Source of the DNA: an uncultured Eubacteriales bacterium
GTDB taxonomy: Bacteria; Bacillota; Clostridia; UBA1381; UMGS1253
Direction: 5' to 3'
Length of the DNA: 64,000 bases
Assembly (NCBI GenBank): GCA_902492065.1
Contig: CABUKE010000007.1
Location: forward strand, 42,086-106,085
Shown here: in pieces, positions 24,013-32,638 of the stretch
Numbering within the stretch: the first letter of the stretch is position 1
How the letters are laid out: every line of letters starts with the position of its first letter
The notes under the pieces: model-generated
Told to the model about the DNA's origin: nothing
Databases searched by the model: none
What the model saw: the letters and a program-made list of their open reading frames with translations, nothing else
Made by a program: the position numbers and the translations under genes

Positions 24013-24087
24013 CGTGACGGTCGTGACGATGGTGACGGTCTTTTATAAGCCGTCAAAAACACCGTCACGACCGTCACCATCGTCACG
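24013..24087. repeat. Inverted array of 9-bp iterons next to the RepA-like gene
   Basis: Left arm (24013-24039): CGTGACGGT, CGTGACGAT, GGTGACGGT. Right arm (24061-24087) holds the same three 9-mers in inverse orientation and permuted order. Within them is a perfect 19-bp inverted repeat (24022-24040 with 24069-24087). It lies immediately after the RepA-like stop codon. It could be a replication origin, a regulatory site, or simply a terminator hairpin. Confidence 0.65.
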
Positions 24088-24088
24088 T

Positions 24089-25219
24089 TTATACTTTTGA
24101 TAGATAAACTCTTCTCCCATCGTGCGACCGTTTGTTTTCATACTGAATACCATATTCGTCATATAAGCGCCCTGCGTGGACATTTAATTTTAATGTCAGT
24201 GTATTTGGCTTTATATCAAGATCAAGCGCTTCACAAAGTTCTGTTGGAGTACCGGACCATTCCGTTTGATTTTGCAAAAGAAACTGAGAAACTTTTTCAA
24301 GCAATGGCTCCGGCGGCTTTTTCCAAAGCTCCGTTTCAATACTGTCAAGCTCCCATACAAGCCTGTCAGCATTTCTTGATAAATGAAGCCGCATATCCTG
24401 CTGATCCCGTCCTGTAATATCAAGAGTTGCTTCGTTGTCGGTTCTGCATTTTTTGCTTAGAACAAAAGCTCCGTCAGCGGCTCCGAGCAACCCGTTTGTG
24501 CCGGAAATCATATCAAACTTATCGTCGGATTGCAGTTTTCGTGTGTGATGTACAATTAACATTGATATGTTTCGCCGATCCGCGATTGCTTTAAGACGTG
24601 CAACGCTGTCATAATCATTTGCATAACTGTATTCATTGCCGCCGTCCCTGATACGCTTTAAGGTATCTATGATAATCAGACCTGTTGCAGGATGATCTTT
24701 TATAAATCCCTCTATTTGCGTTTCAAGACCGTCACCGAGCTTTTTACTTTGTGTGGCAAGATGCAAATCTTCGGATTCATCTGTGCCAAACATTTGATAA
24801 AGCCTTTGCTGAAGTCTTGGGTAATCATCTTCAAGAGCAAAGTATAGCACCGTCGCTTTGTTCACTTTATGATTCCAAAGCGGTATCCCGAGGCTGATAT
24901 GATATGCAATCTGCGCCATCATAAAGCTCTTGCCGACTTTGGGAGAACCTACAAACAAGTAGGTTCCTCGGTGCAATATGTTTTCGATTAAACAGGACTG
25001 TCGTTCAAACACCGTTCCATACAGCTCCGGCATTGTTACCGTCTTTAAATAGGACGGATCCAACATTTTAAACATTTCTCGCTGATACGCTTCAAAATCT
25101 TCTTCAGAAGTATTGATTTCTTTGCCGTTTTCTGATATACTGTTAATGGATTCTAATGACTGCTGTGCTTCTATTGCCGTAGAAGCATTTACAGCGGTCA
25201 TTTCGTTTTTATTAAGCAT
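24089..25219 (-). CDS. RepA-like hexameric helicase / AAA ATPase
   Basis: 376 residues with a RecA-type fold. Walker A GSPKVGKS (~91-98), Walker B region ATGLIIIDTLKRI, and LIVHHTRK as in RepA/DnaB-like plasmid helicases. The C-terminal ~80 residues resemble a winged helix (LLQNQTEWSGTPTELCEALDLDI). It probably supports replication of the excised element. ATG 25219 was chosen because GGAGGAG at 25226-25232 is correctly spaced. GTG 25225 would abut it. Two bases separate it from the MobC-like gene. Confidence 0.8.
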   Translation of the reverse strand: MLNKNEMTAVNASTAIEAQQSLESINSISENGKEINTSEEDFEAYQREMFKMLDPSYLKTVTMPELYGTVFERQSCLIENILHRGTYLFVGSPKVGKSFMMAQIAYHISLGIPLWNHKVNKATVLYFALEDDYPRLQQRLYQMFGTDESEDLHLATQSKKLGDGLETQIEGFIKDHPATGLIIIDTLKRIRDGGNEYSYANDYDSVARLKAIADRRNISMLIVHHTRKLQSDDKFDMISGTNGLLGAADGAFVLSKKCRTDNEATLDITGRDQQDMRLHLSRNADRLVWELDSIETELWKKPPEPLLEKVSQFLLQNQTEWSGTPTELCEALDLDIKPNTLTLKLNVHAGRLYDEYGIQYENKRSHDGRRVYLSKV

Positions 25220-25221
25220 TT

Positions 25222-25542
25222 TCACTCCTCCTTAAGTCCGTTAAGCGTGACGGCTATCAAATTTATCGTTTCAAGCATTTCGGGAGAAATCTCCTTGCTG
25301 TCAGTAATCCGCAACAGCTCCTCATGAATTTTTATCATTTGTCCCTTGAGCGCTTTATACACCCTTGGATTACCCTGTACAATCACTTCCCGATTCATAC
25401 AGCGCCGATAGCAATATTCCTGTTTCGGAAGCCCCGAAAGCGCTGCCGCCGCATTCAGTTCATCTGCTTCCTCCGGCGAAACTCTGAACCCTACGGTTAT
25501 ACTTCTGAAACGGTTGTGTTTGTCTAAATTTTTAGCTGACAT
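25222..25542 (-). CDS. MobC-like mobilization accessory protein
   Basis: 106 residues. The region RSITVGFRVSPEEADELNAAAALSGLPKQEYCYRRCM looks like the ribbon-helix-helix DNA-binding part of MobC/relaxosome proteins, which help the relaxase melt oriT. It lies between int and the RepA-like gene with overlap-scale spacing and a good AAAGGAG site. It could alternatively be a general RHH repressor. Confidence 0.65.
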   Translation of the reverse strand: MSAKNLDKHNRFRSITVGFRVSPEEADELNAAAALSGLPKQEYCYRRCMNREVIVQGNPRVYKALKGQMIKIHEELLRITDSKEISPEMLETINLIAVTLNGLKEE

Positions 25543-25543
25543 T

Positions 25544-26626
25544 TTAAAAATCTCCTTTCCCGATATCGTTTAACTGTGATGCCATTTCTCCCTGTTTTGA
25601 GGGGAACAGATGTGCATAGCGATATGTAATTTCAACGCTTTCGTGTCCGACACGATCACCGATTGCAACGGCTGAAAATCCCATGTCTATTAAAAGAGAT
25701 ATATGGCTGTGCCGAAGATCGTGAATACGAATGCGTTTTACCCCTGCTTCCTTTGAACAACGGTCCATTTCCCGATACAGCATGTGTACAGATAATCCCG
25801 AAAAAATACGGTCATTTTTCTTAATGCCGTAAATCATTTTCAGGCAATCTTTTATTTCTTCGCACAGAAACTGCGGCATACTGATTGTCCGATTACTCTT
25901 TTCCGTTTTCGGCGATGTAATCACGTCCTGTCCTTTCTTGCGCTTATATGTTTTGTTTACCGTAATAGTACCCTTTTCAAGATTGATATCGGCAGGTGTG
26001 AGAGCAAGCATTTCACCTTCACGAAGTCCTGCCCAGTAAAGTATCTCAAAAGCATAATAGGACAGCGGTTTATCCATTGCGGCTTCCGCGAATCTCTTGT
26101 ATTCTTCCGTTGTCCAGAACTGCATTTGGGTATGCTTGTCCGAACCCATATTTCCGACCTTTGCAGAGGGGTTTGAAGAAAGATTATAAAATTTCACCGC
26201 GTGATTTAATATGGCATTCATTTGATTATGCAGCGTCTTTAAATATGCCGCAGAATACGGTTTATGATTTTCGTCACGGTAAGCAAGCAGTTCATTCTGC
26301 CACGCTATAATATCTTTGGTGCTGATATCACTGATCTTTTTCTTCCCGAAATAAGGAAGAATTTTTGTTTCAACAATATTTTGCTTGGTGTCCCAGGTAC
26401 TTTCTTTTACACGCGGCTTTTTGTCATGCTCATACAGCTCCCAAAATGCTTCAAATGTCATATCCATATCAGCGGAAGTTTGCTGACGGAATTTTCGTTC
26501 CCACTCCTGTGCCTCACGTTTTGTATCAAAGCCTCTTTTACATTTCTGCTTACGTGTACCCTGCCAATCAACGTAACGCACCATCACATACCAGGTACCT
26601 TTTTTCTCGTATTTATATACCGGCAT
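25544..26626 (-). CDS. int: Tyrosine-type site-specific integrase
   Basis: 360 residues, full length. N-terminal AP2-like arm-binding domain (KKGTWYVMVRYVDWQGTRKQKCKRGFDTKREAQEWE), SAM-like core-binding domain (~55-150), and catalytic domain with Arg in WAGLREGEMLAL, Lys in SPKTEKSNRTI, HDLRHSH, and GHESVEITYRYAHL with the nucleophilic Tyr. It integrates and excises the element, and its attachment site is inferred to be the guaA end 1.1 kb away. It overlaps the small HTH gene by 14 bp. Confidence 0.95.
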   Translation of the reverse strand: MPVYKYEKKGTWYVMVRYVDWQGTRKQKCKRGFDTKREAQEWERKFRQQTSADMDMTFEAFWELYEHDKKPRVKESTWDTKQNIVETKILPYFGKKKISDISTKDIIAWQNELLAYRDENHKPYSAAYLKTLHNQMNAILNHAVKFYNLSSNPSAKVGNMGSDKHTQMQFWTTEEYKRFAEAAMDKPLSYYAFEILYWAGLREGEMLALTPADINLEKGTITVNKTYKRKKGQDVITSPKTEKSNRTISMPQFLCEEIKDCLKMIYGIKKNDRIFSGLSVHMLYREMDRCSKEAGVKRIRIHDLRHSHISLLIDMGFSAVAIGDRVGHESVEITYRYAHLFPSKQGEMASQLNDIGKGDF

Positions 26627-26828
26627 CTTTATCAGCTCCTTTCAGTACAGGCGGTTTGTAACAGGTTCGTTCCAAAAAATATTGCCTGTTGACACGCCCT
26701 GATAACGTAAAAAATCCTTTTGCTTCCAACTCTTTGTTGAATTGCTGAATGACCTTATAGGCGTATGCTTTAGAAACGCCCAATTCTTCGGCTACTTCAT
26801 CAGCCATCATGAAAATTTTGTCGGTCAT
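26613..26828 (-). CDS. xis: Small HTH protein, probable excisionase/directionality factor
   Basis: 71 residues. FMMADEVAEELGVSKAYAYKVIQQFNKELEAKGF is a MerR/Xis-like winged-helix DNA-binding motif. The gene is just upstream of and overlapping int, the usual place for an excisionase. ATG 26828 has AAAGGAG upstream. An earlier frame start lies in the promoter. A purely regulatory role is possible. Confidence 0.7.
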   Translation of the reverse strand: MTDKIFMMADEVAEELGVSKAYAYKVIQQFNKELEAKGFFTLSGRVNRQYFLERTCYKPPVLKGADKDAGI

Positions 26829-26862
26829 TTCAATCGCTCCTTTCTGTTTTTTAAAATTTATT

Positions 26863-26990
26863 ATTAAACATAATTGTTTAATTTTCTTTATTATACTAAA
26901 CATTTTAGTTTATGTCAAGTGCTTTTTTATAAATAGTTAAATTTATTTGTTTAATTTATATTGACATCTATTAAACATATATGTTATACT
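26863..26990. promoter_or_regulatory. Divergent control region of xis-int and the XRE regulator
   Basis: Leftward promoter: TTGACA (26913-26918 minus), 17 bp, TATAAT (26890-26895). Rightward promoter: TTGACA (26961-26966), 18 bp, TATACT (26985-26990). Three TAAACA-type sites overlap them: perfect ATTAAACA-taat-TGTTTAAT (26863-26882), TAAAC..GTTTA inside the leftward spacer (26897-26912), and TTAAACATATATGTT inside the rightward spacer (26971-26985). These fit operators of the XRE repressor. Confidence 0.7.
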
Positions 26991-27024
26991 ATATCCATAA
27001 AATATATTTAGGAGTTGAATCAAT

Positions 27025-27543
27025 ATGGCAATCGGTGAACGAATACGGTTTATACGCAATCTGCGGGGCATGACGCAAAAATGGTTAGGACATGCCGTCG
27101 GTTTTCCTGAAAAATCTGCCGATGTACGAATGGCGCAGTATGAAGCAGGTACGCGAACACCGAAAGAGGATATGATACAAACCCTTGCAAACACTCTTGA
27201 GGTATCACCGCTTGCTCTAAATGTTCCTGATATCGACAGCAATTTCGGACTGATGCACACCTTTTTCGCCATTGAGGACATTTACGGAATAAAACCATCT
27301 CTTCAGGACAACGTCGTGACATTACAGTTTGAAAACACCAAAATTTTAAATCCTGATCTTCTTCAGATGATATATTCGTGGGCTGAACAGGCGGAGAAGT
27401 ATAACTCTGGCGAAATATCGAAAGAAGAATATGATAAATGGCGTTATAACTATCCTGCCTTTGCAAATCTTAAAGGCTATACAAAAGTTCCGTCAAAGGC
27501 GCTTAGTGATATGATGATAGACGCGCTGAAAAAACAATCATAA
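27025..27543 (+). CDS. XRE-family transcriptional regulator
   Basis: 172 residues. The N-terminal helix-turn-helix (GERIRFIRNLRGMTQKWLGHAVGF..VRMAQYEAGTRTPKEDMIQTLANTLEVSPLAL, ~4-66) is typical of Cro/CI-type repressors. The C-terminal half (EQAEKYNSGEISKEEYDKWRYNYP) is found in regulators of Firmicutes mobile elements. It is divergent from xis-int and likely controls excision and its own synthesis through the TAAACA operators. GGAG site at 27012-27015. Confidence 0.88.
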   Translation: MAIGERIRFIRNLRGMTQKWLGHAVGFPEKSADVRMAQYEAGTRTPKEDMIQTLANTLEVSPLALNVPDIDSNFGLMHTFFAIEDIYGIKPSLQDNVVTLQFENTKILNPDLLQMIYSWAEQAEKYNSGEISKEEYDKWRYNYPAFANLKGYTKVPSKALSDMMIDALKKQS

Positions 27544-27548
27544 AACGC

Positions 27549-27588
27549 AAAAAGACCTTACTGATACTGCCATCAGTAAGGTCTTTTC
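27549..27588. terminator. Terminator after the XRE gene
   Basis: A long inverted repeat AAAAGACCTTACTGATAC / with its complement ending GTAAGGTCTTTTC and T run. It may also now serve as the terminator for guaA from the other side, since the original one was displaced. Confidence 0.75.
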
Positions 27589-27675
27589 ATATGAATATTT
27601 TTATCTTAAAACCATTCCTAAATTACTCTGTACTCCAAAACCACACGCAATACTGAATAATGCCGAAGTTTCAAG

Positions 27676-27695
27676 ATGTTATCAAATTGTTATCA
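27676..27695 (+). repeat. Right candidate integrase arm site
   Basis: ATGTTATCAAATTGTTATCA, 19 of 20 identical to 13090-13109, same orientation, 60 bp from the guaA stop. It contains two TTATCAAA words 11 bp apart. Confidence 0.55.
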
Positions 27696-27754
27696 AAACG
27701 AGAGGTCAAACCCTGCAAACCCGCATAAATACTGGGTTTTCGGTTTCACATTCG

Positions 27755-27766
27755 TCATTCCCATTC
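27755..27766 (-). repeat. Right attachment site (att) at the guaA stop
   Basis: GAATGGGAATGA on the minus strand; compare GAGTGGGAATAA at 12978-12989. Confidence 0.65.
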
Positions 27767-29287
27767 AATTGTTCCCGGCGGCTTGCTCGTAATATCATAC
27801 ACAACGCGGTTTACGCCCTTGACCTCGTTTATAATACGGTTGGAAATCCTGCCAAGCACATCATACGGAATTTTAGCAAAATCGACCGTCATCGCGTCGT
27901 CACTCGTTACCGCACGCACCGCAACAACGTGGTCGTACGTGCGGTCATCACCCATAACGCCGACAGTACGCAGGGGCGTAAATACGGTAAAATACTGCCA
28001 AATATCGCGTGTCAGCCCTGCCGCTGCAACCTCCTGGCGCAGAATCAAATCGCTTTTGCGCACGATTTCAAGCTTTTCTTCTGTAATATCACCGAGTACG
28101 CGAATGGCAAGACCGGGGCCGGGGAATGGCTGGCGCCACACCTGCTCATCCGGAATCCCCATCTGCGTCCCAAGCGCGCGCACCTCATCTTTAAACAGAC
28201 TGCGGAGCGGCTCGATAATCGCCTTAAAACGCGTGTCCTCCGGCAGTCCGCCTACATTGTGGTGGCTCTTGATGACCGCCGCATTCGCGCTGCCGCCGCT
28301 CTCGATTACGTCCGGATATATCGTACCCTGTACTAAAAAGTCCGCCGCGTCGACCTTGCTCGCTTCTTCTTCAAACACGCGGATAAACTCTTCACCGATA
28401 ATTTTGCGTTTGCGCTCTGGGTCGGACACGCCCTCCAATTTCTTCAGGAAACGCTCCCGCGCGTCCACAAACACGAGGTTCATGCCGAAGCCCTTCTGAT
28501 AAACGTCGAGCACCTCCTGCGCTTCGCCCTCGCGCAGAAGCCCATGGTCGACAAAAATACATGTCAACTGCTTGCCGATCGCCTTATGCACCAGGACGGA
28601 CGCAACGGCGGAGTCCACGCCGCCGGACAGTCCGCTCACGACATTGCTCGTGCCGACCTGCTCGCGGATGAGCTTAATCTGCTCTTCCTCTAAGTTTGCC
28701 ATGGACCAGTCGCCCTTGCAGCCACAGATTTTGTGTACAAAATTCTTCAGCACAGCAAAGCCGCACTCACTGTGGCGTACCTCGGGATGGAACTGGATGC
28801 CGTATAGTCCCTTATCCGCATTGCTCAGCGCCGCATAGGGACAGTTTTTCGTGCTCGCCAACCCGATAAAGCCGTCCGGAAGCTTCTTGACCGAATCGTT
28901 ATGGTTCATCCACACGGTCGTCGTCTTTGCCACACCGTCAAAGAGCGGACTTGTCACATCCGCGTCCATTGTCACGCCGCCGTACTCCGCCACGCCGAGA
29001 CTCCCGACCTCGCCGCCGAAGTGCTGTGCCAGAAGCTGCGCACCGTAGCAAATGCCGAGCACCGGTACGCCGAGCTCAAACACTTCCATGTTACAGAGCG
29101 GCGCATTTTCCGCATAAACGCTCGACGGCCCGCCTGTGAGGATAATTCCCTTGATTTCCGGGTCTTTGAGGTTTTCAATATCGGTAAAGTTCGGCAAAAG
29201 CTCGCAGTATACGCCCGACTCGCGCACGCGCCGCGCAATAAGCTGGCTGTACTGTCCGCCGAAGTCGAGTGCAATGATTTTTTCCAT
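27755..29287 (-). CDS. guaA: GMP synthase (glutamine-hydrolysing)
   Basis: 510 residues, full length. It converts XMP to GMP. The glutamine amidotransferase class I domain has GICYGAQL with the catalytic Cys and FHPEV for the His/Glu. The ATP-pyrophosphatase domain has SGGVDSAVAS, and the C-terminal dimerisation domain ends KPPGTIEWE. The last codons GAATGGGAATGA form the right attachment site of the mobile element, so the current 3' end is probably supplied by the element with the protein unchanged. It lies 82 bp downstream of purB, likely the same transcript. Confidence 0.97.
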   Translation of the reverse strand: MEKIIALDFGGQYSQLIARRVRESGVYCELLPNFTDIENLKDPEIKGIILTGGPSSVYAENAPLCNMEVFELGVPVLGICYGAQLLAQHFGGEVGSLGVAEYGGVTMDADVTSPLFDGVAKTTTVWMNHNDSVKKLPDGFIGLASTKNCPYAALSNADKGLYGIQFHPEVRHSECGFAVLKNFVHKICGCKGDWSMANLEEEQIKLIREQVGTSNVVSGLSGGVDSAVASVLVHKAIGKQLTCIFVDHGLLREGEAQEVLDVYQKGFGMNLVFVDARERFLKKLEGVSDPERKRKIIGEEFIRVFEEEASKVDAADFLVQGTIYPDVIESGGSANAAVIKSHHNVGGLPEDTRFKAIIEPLRSLFKDEVRALGTQMGIPDEQVWRQPFPGPGLAIRVLGDITEEKLEIVRKSDLILRQEVAAAGLTRDIWQYFTVFTPLRTVGVMGDDRTYDHVVAVRAVTSDDAMTVDFAKIPYDVLGRISNRIINEVKGVNRVVYDITSKPPGTIEWE

Positions 29288-29369
29288 CTCTATTATTCAT
29301 CCCTTTCCAATCACCCCGGTAGCTTGACGGCTGCTAAATGCCCAAACTCCCGGACTGAAAGAATTTATT

Positions 29370-30797
29370 TTATACGTTCAGCTCCACATTCACGCCGGAA
29401 AAGTCCTTGCCGGCGAGCAGCGGGGCAATATATCCTTCGATAAAGTCCTCAACCTGCTCTTTCGAGCGGCCAATATACTTCGACGGCTCAAGCAGCGAGT
29501 TTAGCTCGTCTTCGTTCATCATAAACGCCGGGTCCGCCGCCATCTTTGCAATCAGCGTGTTCGGCTTGCCCTCGAGCTTGACCTCCCGCGTCACCTGCAT
29601 GGAGTATTCGCGGATTTTTTCGTGCAGCTCCTGCCGGTTGCCGCCGCGCTTGACTGCTTCCATCATAATATTCTCCGTCGCCATAAAGGGCAGGTTCTCC
29701 ATCAAACGCTTTTTAATTACCTTCGGATACACAACAAGACCGTCGGTCACGTTGGCAAAAATGCCGAGTACCGCGTCGGCGGATAAAAACGCCTCCGAAA
29801 GTGAGATGCGGCGGTTTGCCGAATCGTCGAGCGTCCGCTCGAGCCACTGCGTTGACTCCGTCATGGCGGGGTTTACCGTCATGGCAATCACATTGCGCGC
29901 CAGAGAGGTCATCCGCTCACACCGCATGGGATTGCGTTTGTACGCCATAGCCGACGAGCCGACCTGCTTCTTTTCAAACGGTTCCTCCAGCTCGCCGAGC
30001 CCCTGCAAGAGGCGGATGTCGTTGGCGCATTTCGACGCGCTTTGCGCAATGCCAGACAGGACGGACAGTATGCGTGAGTCGAGCTTTCTCGAATACGTCT
30101 GGCCCGACACGGGATATACGTCGTCAAAGCCCATCTTCTCCGCAATTTTGCGGTCAAGCGTTTTAACCTTTTCGTGGTCGCCTTCAAACAGGCTCAAAAA
30201 GCTTGCCTGCGTGCCGGTTGTGCCTTTGCTACCCAGCAGTTTCAGACTCCCAATCACATAGTCCACGTCCTGCAAGTCCAAAAGCAAGTCATGCAGCCAG
30301 AGGCACGCGCGCTTGCCCACGGTTACAGGCTGCGCGGGCTGAAAGTGCGTGAAACCGAGCGTAGGCAGAGTCTTATACGCAAGTGCAAACTCCGACAGCT
30401 TTTCCATCACGAGAAGAATTTTTTGCCGGATGAGCTGCAGAGCCTCACGCAGAATGATGATATCGGCGTTATCGGTCACGTAGCATGACGTTGCGCCGAG
30501 ATGGATAATCCCCTTTGCGTTCGGGCACTTTACGCCGTAGGCGTACACATGCGCCATCACGTCGTGGCGGATTTCCTTTTCCTTTGCGGCTACGACCTCG
30601 TAATCAATGTCGTCGATGTGCGCTTCCAGCTCCTTGATTTGCTTCTCGCTTACCGGCAGGCCGAGCTCGTGCTCCGCCTGAGCAAGTGCAACCCACAGCT
30701 TGCGCCAGGTCGAATACCGCTTGTCCGGGGAAAAGAGATAGAGCATTTCCCTGCTGGCGTAGCGCAGGTTAAATGGGCTTTCGTATATGTCCTTCAT
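29370..30797 (-). CDS. purB: Adenylosuccinate lyase
   Basis: 475 residues. It splits adenylosuccinate to AMP and SAICAR to AICAR in purine synthesis. Family signature GSSAMAYKRNPMRCE with the catalytic Ser, plus HLGATSCYVTDNAD and TLGFTHFQPAQPVTVGKR, are intact. With guaA downstream and pyrG upstream on the same strand it forms a nucleotide-synthesis block. GGAAGGG ribosome site before ATG 30797. Confidence 0.96.
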   Translation of the reverse strand: MKDIYESPFNLRYASREMLYLFSPDKRYSTWRKLWVALAQAEHELGLPVSEKQIKELEAHIDDIDYEVVAAKEKEIRHDVMAHVYAYGVKCPNAKGIIHLGATSCYVTDNADIIILREALQLIRQKILLVMEKLSEFALAYKTLPTLGFTHFQPAQPVTVGKRACLWLHDLLLDLQDVDYVIGSLKLLGSKGTTGTQASFLSLFEGDHEKVKTLDRKIAEKMGFDDVYPVSGQTYSRKLDSRILSVLSGIAQSASKCANDIRLLQGLGELEEPFEKKQVGSSAMAYKRNPMRCERMTSLARNVIAMTVNPAMTESTQWLERTLDDSANRRISLSEAFLSADAVLGIFANVTDGLVVYPKVIKKRLMENLPFMATENIMMEAVKRGGNRQELHEKIREYSMQVTREVKLEGKPNTLIAKMAADPAFMMNEDELNSLLEPSKYIGRSKEQVEDFIEGYIAPLLAGKDFSGVNVELNV

Positions 30798-30831
30798 AGA
30801 ACCCTTCCTTTATAACAAGATTTTATTGAGA

Positions 30832-30856
30832 ACATTTGCTTCACAGGAGCAAATGT
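30832..30856. repeat. Inverted repeat in the purB leader
   Basis: ACATTTGCT / AGCAAATGT, 9-bp stem with a 7-nt loop, ~35 bp before the purB start. It could be a leader hairpin affecting purB expression. Confidence 0.55.
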
Positions 30857-30873
30857 CACGTTAACGGCGATAG

Positions 30874-30961
30874 ACCTCGCGAAGCGGGGGATATATGCCC
30901 GCTGCCTGCTCCATGAAGCAAAGCCCACCGCCTATAGAGGCGGGGGACGTCTTAGCGAGGT
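30874..30961. other. Structured intergenic sequence, possible RNA or transposon-end remnant
   Basis: A closing stem ACCTCGC (30874-30880) / GCGAGGT (30955-30961) encloses hairpins AGCGGG/CCCGCT (30883-30903) and CCGCCT/AGGCGG (30928-30943) plus a weaker TGCT/AGCA. The fold works on both strands. I do not match it to a known riboswitch. The GC-rich terminal hairpin recalls IS200/IS605-type ends, so a decayed element is possible. Confidence 0.4.
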
Positions 30962-30979
30962 TATATCAGATTTTGTATC

Positions 30980-31015
30980 AGAAAGAAACAACTGCGGGCA
31001 AGAAACTGCCCGCAG
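30980..31015 (-). terminator. Terminator of pyrG
   Basis: Stem CTGCGGGCA / TGCCCGCAG with a 6-nt loop and T-rich tail on the minus strand, 12 bp after the pyrG stop. Confidence 0.75.
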
Positions 31016-31027
31016 GCGTGTTGTCTG

Positions 31028-32638
31028 CTATTTCGTTTCACCGTGCTCGTAGGCAAGCGCCGCGCCGACAAAGTCACGAAACAGCGGATGCGCCCGGTCA
31101 GGCCGCGACTTGAACTCCGGGTGGAACTGCACCGCGCAGAACCACGGGTGGCCCGGAAGCTCCACAATTTCGACCAGGTTACGCTCCGGGTTGACGCCGC
31201 CGACCACCATGCCGCCCTGCGTGAACTTGTCCAAAAATTCGTTGTTGAATTCGTAGCGGTGGCGGTGGCGTTCGCTGATGTCCGCCTTGCCATATGCTTT
31301 ATAAGCAAACGTGCCTTCGTTTAAGCGGCAGGCGTACGCGCCGAGACGCATGGTGCCGCCGAGCTGGTTGATGCCGCGCTGCTCGGGCATGAGGTCGATG
31401 ACTTTATAAGGCGAATCCGCATCCACCTCGCTCGTATGTGCGCCCTTGAGGCCGAGCACGTTACGCGCGTACTCCACGACTGCCATCTGCATGCCAAGGC
31501 AAATGCCAAAGAAGGGGATTTTGTTTTCGCGCGCGTACTTGACCGCGGTGATTTTCCCCTCGATGCCGCGGCTGCCAAAGCCGCCCGGAACGAGGATACC
31601 GCTCGTCTGCCCGATTTTTTCTTTTACATTCTTTTCCGTTAAGTCCTCCGCGCTCACCCAATGCAGGTGCACCTTCGCACGGTGAGCAATCCCGGCATGG
31701 ATAAACGACTCCGTGATACTGATATACGCGTCCTGCTGTTCGGTGTACTTGCCGACAACGGTGATATGGACGTCTTGCTGCGGGTTTTTGAGATTATATA
31801 CAATCTTTTCCCACTCCGACATATCCGGCTCGTCCGTTTTGAGGCCGAGCCGCTCGCATACGAGCGCGTCAAGATTTTCCTTATGCAGTAGAAGCGGTAC
31901 CTCATAGATGGAGCTTGCGTTTGAGTTGTCGATGACATGCTCGCGCTTCACGCTGCAAAATACAGCTAACTTGTCCTTGAGTTCTTCTGTAATCCCGTCC
32001 TCGGTGCGGGCGATCAGGAAGTCAGGATTGATACCAAGCTGGCGCAGCTTAGTTACGCTGTGCTGGGCCGGTTTAGTCTTAAGCTCCCCGGTCGAAATGC
32101 CGGGCACGAGCACAACGTGCATAAAAATGCAGTTCTGCGGCCCCTGCTCGATTTGCATTTGCCGGATGGCCTCCAAAAACGGCACGCTTTCAATGTCGCC
32201 GACCGTGCCGCCGATTTCCGCAATCAGAATATCCGGGTCCCGCTCTTTTGCAAGGTCGTACATGCCCTGCTTGATTTTGTTCGTCACGTCGGGGATAACC
32301 TGCAAGGTCTTTTTGATGTGCGCGTCAAACTGCATGTTCAGCAGCGATAGGTAGACCTGCCCCTGCGTAATGTTGTTTAAGTTGGTAAATTCCCCGTCCG
32401 TAAAACGCTCATAGTGGCCGAGGTCAAGGTCCGTTTCCGCGCCGGAATCGGTGACAAACACCTCTCCGTGCTGGTACGGGCTCATCGTGCCCGGGTCAAC
32501 GTTTAAATACGGGTCAAACTTCTGAATCGTGACCGAAAGGCCGCGGTTTTTCAAAAGCCGTGCAAGACACGCCGCCGTGATTCCCTTTCCAAGCGAGGAA
32601 ACGACGCCGCCCGTGACAAATATGTATTTTGTACTCAT
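31028..32638 (-). CDS. pyrG: CTP synthase
   Basis: 536 residues, full length. It aminates UTP to CTP using glutamine and ATP. The N-terminal synthase domain starts KYIFVTGGVVSSLGKGITAACLARLL. The C-terminal amidotransferase has GICLGMQMAVVE with the catalytic Cys and FHPEFKSRP for His/Glu. The ATG at 32638 has AGGAG nine bases upstream. A TTG three codons earlier sits directly against that site and is less likely. Confidence 0.97.
   Translation of the reverse strand: MSTKYIFVTGGVVSSLGKGITAACLARLLKNRGLSVTIQKFDPYLNVDPGTMSPYQHGEVFVTDSGAETDLDLGHYERFTDGEFTNLNNITQGQVYLSLLNMQFDAHIKKTLQVIPDVTNKIKQGMYDLAKERDPDILIAEIGGTVGDIESVPFLEAIRQMQIEQGPQNCIFMHVVLVPGISTGELKTKPAQHSVTKLRQLGINPDFLIARTEDGITEELKDKLAVFCSVKREHVIDNSNASSIYEVPLLLHKENLDALVCERLGLKTDEPDMSEWEKIVYNLKNPQQDVHITVVGKYTEQQDAYISITESFIHAGIAHRAKVHLHWVSAEDLTEKNVKEKIGQTSGILVPGGFGSRGIEGKITAVKYARENKIPFFGICLGMQMAVVEYARNVLGLKGAHTSEVDADSPYKVIDLMPEQRGINQLGGTMRLGAYACRLNEGTFAYKAYGKADISERHRHRYEFNNEFLDKFTQGGMVVGGVNPERNLVEIVELPGHPWFCAVQFHPEFKSRPDRAHPLFRDFVGAALAYEHGETK

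Larger units (their letters stand above)
12978..27766. mobile_element. Integrative mobilizable element with defence cargo, inserted at the 3' end of guaA
   Basis: About 14.8 kb, clearly more AT-rich than its flanks. Right end: guaA stop region (27755-27766), then on the inner side XRE regulator, small HTH protein, tyrosine integrase, MobC-like, RepA-like, small conserved protein, MobV relaxase and TnpV. Left end: six defence genes. The ends share TYATTCCCAYTC, the complement of the last codons of guaA, and a 20-bp sequence with one mismatch lies 101-131 bp in at the left and 60-90 bp in at the right. guaA 3' ends are a known target of tyrosine integrases. No conjugation (type IV secretion) genes are seen, so transfer would need a helper. 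Confidence 0.8.

Noticed and set aside
23997..24086. Upstream extension of the small conserved gene
   Set aside because: It only translates the 9-bp repeat array; the proper ribosome site precedes ATG 23996.
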